From assembly GCA_015178975.1 (NCBI GenBank), contig WHVD01000002.1, positions 1,612,001-1,676,000 on the forward strand: a DNA stretch of 64,000 nt, read 5' to 3'. The translations under genes and the position numbers were made by a program. The stretch's first letter is position 1. Each line of letters starts with the position of its first letter. The notes beneath the pieces were generated by a model. The model was not told where the DNA came from and ran no database searches. It saw nothing but the letters and a program-made list of their open reading frames with translations. Source of the stretch: Hysterangium stoloniferum (lineage: Eukaryota > Basidiomycota > Agaricomycetes > Hysterangiales > Hysterangiaceae). Shown here piece after piece: positions 33,720-44,801 of this stretch.

Positions 33720-35635
33720 GCTATACGAGGTGTCGAAGAGCATCTGGGACGCCACCCCAAGCTTCCTGTGAGGATCCCCCAAGGTCCAAAATGATGTTTC
33801 CCCACCATTCCCTTTTCACTCTGAAGGATTCGGCTATTCTCGCCTGAGCCAAATCACTAGAATCCTTGTGCAAGGAGTCAGCCCAGCATCTGTACGCCTT
33901 CTCTCTGCAATGAATGACTGCACGGACACTAACCAGTGGAGCGGAAATCCATGTGAGAAGAGGAGCATTGGGGAGGGGAAACGAAGACACAGGTAGCGGG
34001 GCAGGAACATGTGGCTGTGTAGTGGTCTCTGTGGGAGGTGTCAGGACGAGGGCCTTGAGTCAGTCTACGAGGCCAGCAATAGAGAGAACACTTGCTGAGT
34101 CTGGGGGCAGACAGTGTGATTCCACTATGATATGCTGGAACAAGTTTAATCTCCCGAGCTGCTCGCGCAAAGTTCTCCTCCTCCGCAGGATCCTCGAAGG
34201 AGAGATAGAAGTCCTCCATAATCTCAGACAACGGAGCAAGACCGCGACAACCCTTAAGGCTCCCTTGAAGAAGCGGTTGCTGGAGTACTGGCACCAGCTG
34301 CGATAGCACCCTTCCGACAGGAAACTGTTCAGAAGGGTAGTTGACAGCTACTCGCGTCCAGAAAGTGGTGGAGATGAGCTCGGTTGGGGGAAGTGAACTG
34401 TCAGGGATGGGAATAGGGGATCACTCTGGGAGAGGAGTGATAGCCTTCTGGATCTCCTTTGCCTTTCCGTTCGTCAGGGGAACGATGACATCCGGTGTAA
34501 CGGGGTCCAAATCGACGTCCATTCGCTCCTGTGGAAGGTCGTGGATAGGGCTACCTAAGGACACACAATATGAATATGGAGAGTTGGGAGGGATAGCCGG
34601 TGACGGCGGAAGTGGGGTAGGGACCAGTATAGCCTTGGGGGAAGGGGGTAGATGAGGCGCTAGAATTGGGGCCGAGGGAGTGTGTGCAGGGTGGAGGATA
34701 GGAGGGGGCCTCGAAGTTGGCGAAAGGCATGGCACTGGAATCGGGGAAGGTTCACGTTCCTGTGATGGTTGACTAGGGTGACGACCCCTCCATACTTTGG
34801 ATGACGGTTTCTGCATTTGTTGTTGATTGGGGTGGCTGACGAAGCGAACTTTCAAGGGGAGGAGGAACCCTTCGTGACAATCCTCTCCCAGATATCGGAC
34901 GCTATACACATCATTCCTATCCTCGTCTTCCTCCTCATCCTCATCCGAGGAAAAATCGATTGGTCCCCTACGATATCCTTTTTCTCATTGGGGCAGTGCT
35001 TGACCATCCCCTCGGGTAAGGGTTATCCATTGCAACTTAATACGCTGGAGTAGTTCCCAGTCATAGAAGATGGTGCCCTCCTTTTCTTTCCAGCTCTTGG
35101 TTCCCATCGTTCTAATGTAAGGCATCCCACCCTCGCTATCATCTGTCTCTGCAAAGTCAGTCCATTTCTCTCCCGGGGGGGGGGGAAGGATTGGTGTGGA
35201 AGCTCTGTTTCCAAATCGTACTCTTTCCTCATGCCGCTGTCGCTTGGAGGGGACTCCCTCTCTTGCTCCCCTTGCCTCCTGTTGACTTCTATACTCAGTG
35301 TGTCTTTCTCTTTTGCGGGTGAGCTGCCTTGCATTATGTTCTTCTATAAACATTTCCTGCCTCCGCATAGTAGCAGCGACTTCCTCTGATGATGGTCTGA
35401 AGGAGTGCCCTAACAGCTTACTCCAATCAGTACTGCTATCTCCCCCCAGCTCAGCACCAAAGGAGAAAGTTGACAGGGGGGTTGGTCCTGGGGTACTCCA
35501 ATTGCTCTCGACATTGTCTGTATGAGGCATGTGGGTAATGAATCCCCCGCCAGTTGTGGATGTACTGGCTATTGGGGCCCACGGGACCGTTTTGAACTTA
35601 GGGAGGACTTGCTTGTTTTGTTGGAATGGGAGCAT
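33720..35635 (-). pseudogene. Third ORF between chromodomain and 3' LTR of chromovirus 1, unknown function
   Basis: Three frames in the same register (35635-34985, 34909-34421, 34309 onward) separated by single stops, then a frameshift to 33990-33721, whose stop is 25 bp from the LTR. Ancestral length about 630 codons. Visible features: a Thr/Ser-rich N-terminus, a basic helical stretch (TRKRERHTEYRSQQEARG) at residues about 108-125, an acidic run (DEDEEEDEDRND), a proline-rich middle (PPILHPAHTP, LPPSPAIPPN), and a helical C-terminus. No zinc knuckle, signal peptide or membrane segment is seen, so it is not an obvious env. It could be an accessory protein, or the gag of a second element whose pol was lost. 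Confidence 0.55.
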
Positions 35636-35639
35636 CGTA

Positions 35640-35990
35640 GCGCAGCAAGGTGGTGGAGTTGAAAGTAGAGGGAAGAACTGCAGATAGGTGAAGGACGTGG
35701 TATGAAAGATAAAGAAAATTTATGCAAATTTACGTGTACTTTTATATATATATATTGAATTGAAACTCCGCTTGGTTGGACATTAAACGAGATTCATTAA
35801 TTGTGGCTGGGTTTTGGGTAAATGTGTTCACTGCCAATGAATGGTTGTCCCAACCGACCAGAAGGAGAAGAAATGAAAGAGAATAAAAGCCGATAAGATG
35901 GCTCACTGAACGACTGAGATGTTTCTGAAAGGAAGTTACGAAAGAAATGGAATAAAAGATAGAATAGATGGTTCCTCAAGTGCATATACT
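35640..35990. other. Spacer between chromodomain and third ORF
   Basis: AT-rich, with a TATATATATA run at 35745-35755. No LTR, PBS or gene is recognisable, which is relevant to whether the third ORF belongs to chromovirus 1. Confidence 0.45.
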
Positions 35991-35993
35991 CCG

Positions 35994-37420
35994 TTAGATT
36001 TTGAACAGTGCCTTGTATGCCCTCAGAAGTGCTGGAGAATTTCTGAGGTTAGTACTGTTTAACCATGAATCCTCTTCAGGTCCATAACCTTTCCAGCGCA
36101 CCCTAAATAGCAGACAGTTTCGCTGTTTTCTATGTCCAACAATAGCTTCGACCTCATATTCTTCATGATCTGGTTTCAACTCTCTTAGGTTCTCAAGTTG
36201 GGGTCTTGGACCGAGGTTGGGAGGAGAGGGTTGGTATTTCCGTAGATGGTCCCGGTTAATGACTGGATGCATTGGATACTCCAAGGGAATCTTAAGCCTA
36301 AATACTTGAGGGTTCAGTTTCTCCAGGACCTCGAACGGTCCAATCCGTCTTTGTATTAGTTTCTTCCCAGTTCCCTTGACTTCCACCAGTTCAAAGGAGT
36401 GGGGGTTCACCAATACGAGGTCTCCCTCAGAGATATCTTCTACAGGTCTTTGCTTCTTGTTATACGCTCGTGCTTGAATTTCTTGGGCTCGAGTGATTGA
36501 ATCCTGCGCCATCTGTCAATGATTTTCTAGTTCGAGAATCCATTGGTCGGCCATAGGGCTGTCTGATAGTTCTCTAGGAACTAGGGGTTCGTCACCTCCT
36601 AGAACTCAAGACATTCCTCTCAGAAGGTATCCCATTAATAAGAAGGCCGGAGTGTAGTTTGTGGAACTGTGAACGGTTGAGTTGTACGTGTGGACAACCA
36701 CCTCAATCCATTGGGACCAGCTCTCCCTAGCAGAAGCACAACAGGCTCGAAGCATCTGCTCTATGGTCGCATTCATATTCTCCATTTGTCCATCCATCTG
36801 GGGATGATGAGCTGAAGATACCGCAAGGGTGGTACCATAAATCTTACAGACTTCCCGCCAGAACCTGCAGGTCCATCTCTTGTCCCAATCACAGATTATT
36901 CGAGAGGGCAGTCCAAAGGGGCTGGCCACCTGTTTGACAAATATTCATGCAAATCCTTCAGCCATAAGGTTCGAGAAAGTAGGTATTGAAATAGCGAAAT
37001 GCATCAATTTATCAATGGCGACAAAGACTGTGGAATACAAATCCTTTCCTGAGTCGGGTAGTCCAGTGATTAAGTCCATAGAAACTACTTCGAAAGGCCT
37101 AAAAGGTATGTCGGCAGGTCTGAGGGCTCCTTGACGAGTGGTGCAATCGATCTTGGTCTTTTGGCAGATGTCGCAGGTATGTGCATACGACATGCAATCT
37201 TGCAGCATTTTTGGCCAAAAGAACCGGTCTTTCATTAGCTTGAACAACTGCTGGCCTCCGGCATGTGCTCCCTCAAAAGGGTTATCATGTACCAACTTTA
37301 AGATAGAGTTAGTCATGGTACCGGGCACACAGACTCGACTTTTCCAGTCTGAGTCACGAAAGTACAGGAGTCTGTTTGCTCCCACAAAGTAGTGAGAAGG
37401 AGTAACAACCGCATTGGGTG
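35994..37420 (-). pseudogene. Chromovirus 1 integrase and chromodomain
   Basis: 37385-36945 holds the integrase zinc finger (HDNPFEGAHAGG...CDICQ) and the first catalytic Asp (SMDLITGLP); 36929-36606 holds the second Asp (IICDWDKRW) and Glu (MDGQMENMN). 36512-35994 carries GDLVLVN, the GPFEVLEKLNPQVFRL segment and a chromodomain VEAIVGHRKQRNCLLFRVRWKGYGPEEDSWL with its aromatic positions. Stops or frameshifts lie near 36937, 36600 and 36515. Continues the pol frame interrupted at 37733 by LTR-B. Confidence 0.88.
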
Positions 37421-37732
37421 AAGGGGTATCTAGAGCATAGAGGTTCTTGAAAATGGGTTCTTTCGAGTAACCCTCTAGAAATTTCTTTATGTATCCCTCC
37501 TCGATGCTGATTAGTAGCTGAGGATGACGCAGTGCAAAGTCAGACTCGTCTTCCTGATCGTCCCTTACTGCATTATGAGAATCCCATTCTGACTGTCAGA
37601 CCTTTTGAGTTGCTCCAAAAGGTTCCATAGAATCATATGTGATAGAGAAGACCGCCTTCTTAGCAGGTTCATCCTTCCATATATTTTCCTCAGTACTCTT
37701 GTCCAGAGAGGTCGAGGTGATAGCTTGCAAGT

Positions 37733-38539
37733 TGTTACGACCGTGTCATAACCCATGTCACAACCCGATGGTCCCCGAGAATACTACAGTCTATCGATGT
37801 TCCAAGTTATTGATCAAGTCATCATTTCGGCAACCTTCAGAATACTGACACTGACGTATACCTTCACGGCGATCAAACCTCGTTTACGCCCCTGTCAAAA
37901 TATACTCATACCATCTGGTTATGCTTTGATATGTCCCCTTTCATTATGATGATCCGTTTTACTCTATGTTTCACATATGCCTATATATACTTGTAGTCCG
38001 TGGACTATTCCCTTTTCTCGTAATCCCGCTCTCGGCTAAATCTCGGCTTCCTATCTTATCGTAACTTTCCGGTTTCTAGTCAAGTCTATTCGTCAAATAG
38101 TGTTTCCGCTCTTCCCTTAGTTAGTAGTTTCTAGATGCCGACAACTCGTAGATAAACCTGCTGTAAATGTAGTTATCAGACAATCAGAATATCGACTTAG
38201 ATACCCCTCTAATTTCCGACTCCATTATCTATTCACGACCACCACATTCCGACTCCATCCGATTTACGATTCAACCTACATTTACGACTTCAACCTCTAA
38301 TCTCTGACTCTTAGTCTCCGACTCTTGGTCTCTGACCCCTCAGCCCAACCCTCGACTGATCCTTCAGTTTCTGATCGGTAGTTTACCGAGAGGTTTGCTT
38401 GACAGGACTAGTTTTCGCCTGCCCGAAATTTAAGGACACCCAATGGTAACTTGCGAGGGCGCAGCACATAAGCTGAAGCCAAGTCCTTCCATTCAGTCCC
38501 CGTCGGCCAGCCGACATCCGTCAGTTTCTGCTCTTAACA
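37733..38539 (+). mobile_element. LTR-B solo LTR nested in chromovirus 1 pol
   Basis: 807 bp, TGTTACGACCGTG...CTCTTAACA, perfect TSD CAAGT at 37728-37732 and 38540-38544. It lies between the RNase H end and integrase start of pol, in opposite orientation to pol. Same family as 46805-47549. Confidence 0.9.
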
Positions 38540-38544
38540 CAAGT

Positions 38545-38983
38545 CATCTCTAATAGGGCTCACGAAGGCTGGTACTCGAGGGAGTCTGGACAGTGGGTCC
38601 ACGTTGCTGTGAACTCTTCCTGCTCAGTGTAGAATCTCGAGACCTGGAAATGCAGCGTATATCACCCCCCATGCGGCTAGTCGATGATTAGTGTTCTCGT
38701 ACGATCTAGCCCATTGCAGGGCTGCATGGTCCGTAATGAGCAGAACATGTTCACCTTCAATGAAGGGTTGGAAGTGGACTAGTCCCTCCTTTGCTGCTAA
38801 CGCTTCCCGTTCAGTAGCAGAATAGTTACGTTCAGCACTTTTCAGCGTGCGACTCCAATATGCAATGACTCATTCGACAGTAACTTCAGTCTCCTTGAAA
38901 GTGGGTCCCCATGAGTCCGACCACTCAATCTCGGGCTGTTTGGTTTTATACCGATGAATGAAGGATGGCACGTCCTGCGCACA
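38545..38983 (-). pseudogene. Chromovirus 1 RNase H, second half
   Basis: Reads VIAYWSRTLKSAERNYSATE and EREALAAKEGLVHF, then ITDHAALQWARSYEN, the conserved end of a gypsy RNase H. Separated from its first half (ending FDRAV at about 40030) by LTR-A. A stop interrupts it near 38875. Confidence 0.85.
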
Positions 38984-40028
38984 TGTCAGGAACCGGAAAA
39001 CCCGCCGGCCTCCAGGCCCCCGGACCCCATCCTACATGCTCCCGACCCTCTATATTTATAGTAACAACTGGAGTTCCCACGGGAGCCCGCATGTCAACTT
39101 GTTTATGCCTGACTCTCTGTACGCACCCCACCTGTCTGCACCTAACCCTCTGTGTCTCAAACACCAGTCCTCGGACTCCTCCAGACTCCGGACTCCACTC
39201 TATGTACACCCGACACTCTGTGTCTTATGTACCAGTCACCGGACTCCGACCGGACTCCTGGAACCCCTCTAACAGAGCATAGAGCCCCGCTCCTGTTATC
39301 TGTCTCTGCGTCTCACACACCAGTCATTGGAAAACCCACTGGACTCCACCGGACCTCCTGCACATCAAGCCTGTCTATACCCAACACTACCTTGTGCACC
39401 AAGTCACCGGACTCCGACCGGACTTCCGGAACCCCTCTAACTGAGCCCCGCTCCAGTTATGGTTAAATGATCTGTCATGATTCATTCTCCGCTCCCGTTC
39501 CATTCCGTCCCTAATTCCCAGTTTAGTATTTACTTGTTTCGTTTTATGTTTAATAGTTCTGCCTCTCATTAATACCGGATTTGGTATTATTACATTTCAC
39601 AGTCTATATAAGTCTGCTATATTCATGTACTTAGAATCCAGTTTCAATCTCGAACTAGTTTTCCCCCGAACAAGTTTGATCCTTGAACAGTCTCTAGTCC
39701 TCTTGTCTGTCTGCACACTCGATTCCCGGAACTCCCACGGGAACTCCGGAATCTATACCTTCCTGTATGCGTTCTGTCAGCTTGAAATATGGACACCCGA
39801 ATGAGTGTACAAGGGTGCAGCCTATAAGCTGAAGCCAAGTCCATCTCAATCGTTCACCATATCTTTCTGGTAATTATTCTGATATCACCGTTCCTTGTAC
39901 TAATAATCCCCAGAACTTTCCCGGGACCTATTGCCCGGGGACTCCATGGGACTATTTCCTGGATGTTCGGAATAGTTACCGGAAACCTCCGCGGGACTAT
40001 CCGTGGAGCTTTGTTCGGGAACTTAACA
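38984..40028 (+). mobile_element. LTR-A solo LTR nested in chromovirus 1 RNase H
   Basis: 1045 bp, TGTCAGGAACC...ACTTAACA. TSD GCACA (38979-38983) versus GCACG (40029-40033), one mismatch. Splits the RNase H reading between FDRAV and VPSFIHRYK. Same family as 43734-44796. Confidence 0.88.
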
Positions 40029-42184
40029 GCACGGTCGAAAGCTAACTTAGCTTGGGCATAGATTTTAGTGTCCTCTAAGTCTCCTAAAGCCATCTTCTGG
40101 ACCTGTTGGAGACAACAGCCTAGGGCGAAATCCGAAGCATCCATATACAGCCGATAGGGCATCCCACTGACTAGATGTCCCAGCACCGGTGCTGATCCTA
40201 GTGCAGCTTTAACATCCTCATAAGCTCTGACATGTTCAGCAGTCCACATCCAAGGTGTTCCCTTTCTTAGGAGTGAGAATAAAGGGGACACCATCCATGA
40301 ATAGAATGGTATATATGCCGAGAAGTAAAGGACCATCCCAAGGAATCGTTGTAGTTCAGAAACCTTAGTAGGTGGGGCCAGTTCCAATATAGCGCAAACT
40401 TTCTCTTGGTGGGTTGAGAAACCCAACCTGGATACCTTATGACCCAACAACAAGATTGAATTATATCCAATAAAACATTTCTTGGGAGAGAGAGTGATGC
40501 CGGCCAAAGCAATAGCGCCGAGCACCTGATGTAGGTGGAGCAGATGGTCATCCCAATTCTTAGAGAATATTACTATGTCGTCAATGTAAACCAGACAAAA
40601 AATCCATAGGTAGGGTGCTAAAACTGTTTGCATGACACGCTGAAATGTGGAGGGACCGTTTCTGAGCCCAAACTGCATCCTTTTAAATTGCCACAGCCCT
40701 CTGTGAGATCTGAAGGCTGTTTTGGGCTTATCATCCTCCAACATTTCTAATTGAGTAAACCCAGCTAACGCGTCGAAAGAAGAGAGAACCTTTGACCCTG
40801 ACAGCGCTTGCATGATCTCCAATTGATGTGGTAAAGGGAATTTGTCTGGAACAGTGAGATGGTTAAGTTTCCGGTAGTCAATGACCACCCGCGGTTTACC
40901 ATTGCGATATACTACGAAGGTTGGTGCCCCCCAGGGACTTTTAGATGGCTCAATAACACCCTGTTCGAACCAGGTATCCATTTGCTCATCTATAACTCTC
41001 CTATTGGCAGGGGAAGAGGGGAACATAGGCATGGAGATGGGCTGGGTGCCCTCCTTCAAGGGGATAGGGACTCTGCATTCCACTTGCCCTAACCGTCCGT
41101 CGACTCCGAAAGCCTTAATGTTCTCAGCCAAAACTGATCTGAGACGTGGCAGGACTTCCGTTGGTATATCTGGTCCCAAATTGACTAGCTTGTGGAGATC
41201 CTCTGAGGCAAATTTCTCATTATCAGCCACTGCGGCCGTCTTAGGACCACGCGGTTCGAAATTGTCCGCAATCTCTGATTCAATAGGTGGCTTAGGCCTC
41301 TCTGAGGCGAATTGACGGTCCTCCTCAAGTTGAGAGAGACTTTCGATAAGGTGTGCAATCTTGGTCGTGCCGGCTGCCATTAAACCCCTCTCCTCAAGTG
41401 ACCTGGGCTTGTGAGCCCAATGAGCGGGGTTGTGAATTATCCCGATTGTCTCCCCTTGTCGGATAATCTTAGGGGTTAGCGATGGGTTGGCCAAGGGTAC
41501 TGCCGTGCTATTCCTTGAAATTGCCATGATTGGGGTGGCTAATATGGAACTGTCCTCATTTTGCAATACAATTCCTTCGACAATCCACTCCTCACCCATT
41601 AGGTCTTCAACAAAAATAGGCACTAGTCTGGCTGACTCCGGATCGATGGTGCAGTCCTCCAGGGCTCGCATGACTCTTTCGGTATGCACGCCTTTATCGG
41701 GAAGAGAAGTGAGTTTGGGTTGCTCCTTCTGATTCTTCCTGAAAGGGACCTTGTTGATGGTGAAGATCAAAGGTTGAGGTTCCTTAGAAGAACTGGCTGG
41801 AATAAAACCCTGTCGTCCCAGGAGAATAAGCCTAGATCCCAATGGCTGATCTCTTAGAGTACCAATTTTGTAGTTAATATGGAAATATTCTCCTAAAAGA
41901 ATTGGCACCATCATTCCTCTAACAACATAATTTTCCACCACAAACTTCAGTAAGATTCCACTGTCGTCCTCCAGGTAAATAGGAATATTAACATATCCGA
42001 TGACCTTGGCATTACCCGTGAGCTGGATTAGGCATAACTTGAGTCCCTGTTTCAACTTATACTGGCCCTGCAGCCCTTTGTAGAATTCCTCCGATATGAG
42101 GGAAAGATCTGCTCCCATGTCCATTCTGACTTTAACACGTTCGGGTGAATCGGGGGTTCCTACATGACCGAAAACATGGAGCAC
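40029..42184 (-). pseudogene. Chromovirus 1 pol: protease, RT and start of RNase H
   Basis: Long open frame from ATG 42184 (runs on into LTR-A to 39854). Protease DMGADLSLI at residues 22-30; RT begins near residue 395 with GVIEPSKSPWGAPTFVV, motif A region SSFDALAGFTQ at about 468-478 and catalytic VYIDDIVIF at 532-540; then FLGMVLYFSAYIP and the RNase H start YRLYMDASDFALGCCLQQ. No stop through 719 codons: this part could still encode functional protease and RT. The start is 8 nt after the gag stop in another frame, so pol would need reinitiation or frameshifting. Confidence 0.9.
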
Positions 42185-42192
42185 TGCAACTC

Positions 42193-43030
42193 CTATGCTG
42201 GAGTAACCACTGGGGGGTCCCGTTTTCGATAAAGGATCGTAGTATCCTCCTTCATCAGTCGACTGGGACGAGGGTATTGGATTCTAAGCCTCCTACTTTC
42301 CTTGTACAGGGACAGGCTTACGTTCCTGCACTCACGTCGACAAGGAATATGTTTCGAGGGGGAATCCAATGCCAGATCGCTGTCGCTGTCCTCCGAATCT
42401 GAATCATTGTATGGTAGTAAGTCGGGGGGGTTTCCAGGATCAAATGGGAATGTCTCAATGTCAGCTCCAGGTGAACAGAGCGAGTCCGAGCTGATTTTTT
42501 CGTGATAACCTTGGGTCTGACGGTGGTTCTTGGTCAGGCCTTCAAGGTCCTGCCGGTGTGCACTCAACCGATCTCCCTTTTCGAAGAAATCTGCAGCAAA
42601 TATGGATACATAGACCTCAGATGGAAGGGCTTCACCAGTCGTTCGATTTTCCTTCCTTACTAAATCGTCTCTGACTTGGGGTGCATAAATGGGAACAATA
42701 GTCAATTCATCATCAGAGCTATTTCCTTGTCCTTGTATAGATAGTCCATGAACCGCTTCATAAAACCTTTGCTCTTCAGTTTCCTCCGATATATCCTGTG
42801 TGGAGCATTTGTTGATAGAGACATAATGAGACATTTTGCCAGTGTGGGGGCAATCTATCTTGAAATGCTCTGGACTTCCACATATCCAACATTCCTTGGT
42901 GGGTTTGACCGAACTCTTCTTGTTACTTCTCTCAAAGAACATTTTTCCGTGATGCTTTCCCTGCGTCGGGTTAGCGGTGTCTGGGACGATCCTTCTCGTC
43001 GAGGCTCTCTCATTATTCTCCAGGAAAGGA
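42193..43030 (-). pseudogene. Chromovirus 1 gag, N-terminus missing
   Basis: About 278 codons of gag C-terminal part with the zinc knuckle CWICGSPEHFKIDC near 42890-42850 and an Asp/Ser-rich region (NDSDSEDSDSDLALD). The frame runs 14 nt further into arm sequence (to 43044) only by chance: the first residues come from the inverted-duplication arm, and the mirror position in the left arm diverges after the same residues. Confidence 0.8.
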
Positions 43031-43733
43031 TATAGCAGGTGCAAGTTTTCTTAATTGGTTCTCATCTTGTTCTGAAATTTAACATACCAGGTATAAACCC
43101 ATGTACAAAAACATTGAGTTGAAATGGCCCATGTGGGAGTAATACATCCAATCCATGCATGGCAAATTATGCAATGATAGTAATGATCAGATTGAAGTTG
43201 TTGTAACAATGCTCTCTGATCTTGCAGAGCTCATCCACAATGTCACCTCTACTCAGCATGATACTACATACAAGCATGTATTTGGAGAGTTCAATGAGTG
43301 GGAGATTGTGATTTGGGATCCACATTGTGCTGCTGTGAGTCCACTTGTTCTTTAATCCTTATTTCTTTATTTAACTTCATGGTTACTCAGGTGTAGCAAT
43401 AGGATGCAATCTACTGCAATCATGAAACTCAACAGGCCTGTATTTACACAAGCAACTCAAAGTAGTCTGATACCTTCCTCCACACAAAGTCACCACTTAT
43501 CTTTCACCACACCACAATCATAACCCCACTATGGCTTTTCCCTTGTCATATCAACAGTCATCATGTAGATGGTCTTACCCTTCACCAAAGGTTGATATTC
43601 ATCCAGCTCCCTTATGTCACAGTATGCTATTACTTTTCCAATTGATACATAGTATAAACACTGACATGGCTTTAGACAATGCACCCACTTTCTTATTAAC
43701 TCCTCACTCAACTCCCCCACCTCACACTCATAA

Positions 43734-44796
43734 TGTCAGGAACCAGAAGACCTGCTGGCCTCCGGGCCCCCGGACCCAGTCCTACATGCTCCCGACCCTC
43801 TATATTGTTTGTATAGTTACAACTGGAGTTCCCACCAGAGCCCACACGTCAGCTTGTTTATGCCTGACTCTCTGTATGCACCCCACCTGTCTGTACTTAT
43901 CCCTCTGTCTCATACACCAGTCCTCGGACTCCACCGGACTCCGGACTCCACCCTATATACACCCGACACTCTGTATCTTATGTACCAGTCACCGGACTCC
44001 GACCGGACTCCCGGAACCCCTCTAACAGAGCATAGAACCCTGCTCCTGTTATGATCTGTCTCTGCATCTCACACACCAGTCATTGGAAAACCCACCAGAC
44101 TCCACCGGACCTCCTGCACATCAAACCTGTCTATACCCGACACTATCTTGTGCACCAAGTCACCAGACTCTGACCGGACTTCTGGAGCCCTCTAACTGAG
44201 CCCTGCTCCCATTATGGTCTAATGACCTGTCATGTTTCGGACCCCGCTCCCATTCCATTCCGTCCCTAATACCTAGTTTGGTATTTACTTGTTTCATTTT
44301 ATGTTTAATATTTCTGCCTCTCATTAATACTGGATTTGGTATTATTACCTTTCACAGTCTATATAAGTCTGCTATATTCATGTACTTAGAATCCAGTTTC
44401 AATCTCAAACAGGTTTTCCCCCACACAAGTTTTCCCCTGAACAATCTGCTCCAGTCCCTACTCCTCTTGTCTGACTGCATGCTCAATTCCTGGAACTCCC
44501 ACAGGAACTCTGGAATCTACATCTTCCTGTATGCATTCTGTCAGTTCGAAATATGGACACCCGAATGAGTGTACGAGGGTGCAGCCCATAAGCTGAAGCC
44601 AAGTCCATCTCAGCCGTACCCATTCTCTGGTAACTATTCTGACACCACACTCCCTTGTACTACTAATATTCCCAGAAACTCCCTGGACCTATTACACGGG
44701 GATTCCATGGGACTATTACCAGGAAAGTGTGTGTTCGGAATATAGTTACTGGAGAAACCTCTGTGGGACTATCTGTGGAATTCATGAACCTTAACA
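43734..44796 (+). mobile_element. LTR-A solo LTR (right arm)
   Basis: 1063 bp, TGTCAGGAACC...CCTTAACA with perfect TSD CATAA (43729-43733 and 44797-44801). Identical counterpart at 19159-20221. Confidence 0.88.
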
Positions 44797-44801
44797 CATA
44801 A

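Larger units (their letters stand above)
33055..43030 (-). mobile_element. Chromovirus 1 (Ty3/gypsy), 5'-truncated, with nested solo LTRs
   Basis: Minus strand. From 43030: C-terminal gag with a zinc knuckle, pol (protease, RT, RNase H, integrase, chromodomain), a third ORF, PPT and 3' LTR (33055-33695). The 5' LTR and N-terminal gag are lost exactly where the inverted-duplication arm begins (43031). Two unrelated solo LTRs sit in pol (37733-38539, 38984-40028). Removing them and their TSDs restores a continuous domain order. Confidence 0.88.

Noticed and set aside
33720..35635. Envelope gene of an errantivirus-like element
   Set aside because: No signal peptide, no transmembrane segment, no cysteine pattern; kept as an unknown third ORF.
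38958..39466. ORFs of about 104 codons on the plus strand
   Set aside because: Translations of the LTR-A 5' region, not conserved coding.
43031..43044. True gag start codon at 43044
   Set aside because: These codons are inverted-duplication arm sequence; the left arm reads the same first residues and then diverges, so the gag N-terminus is simply missing.
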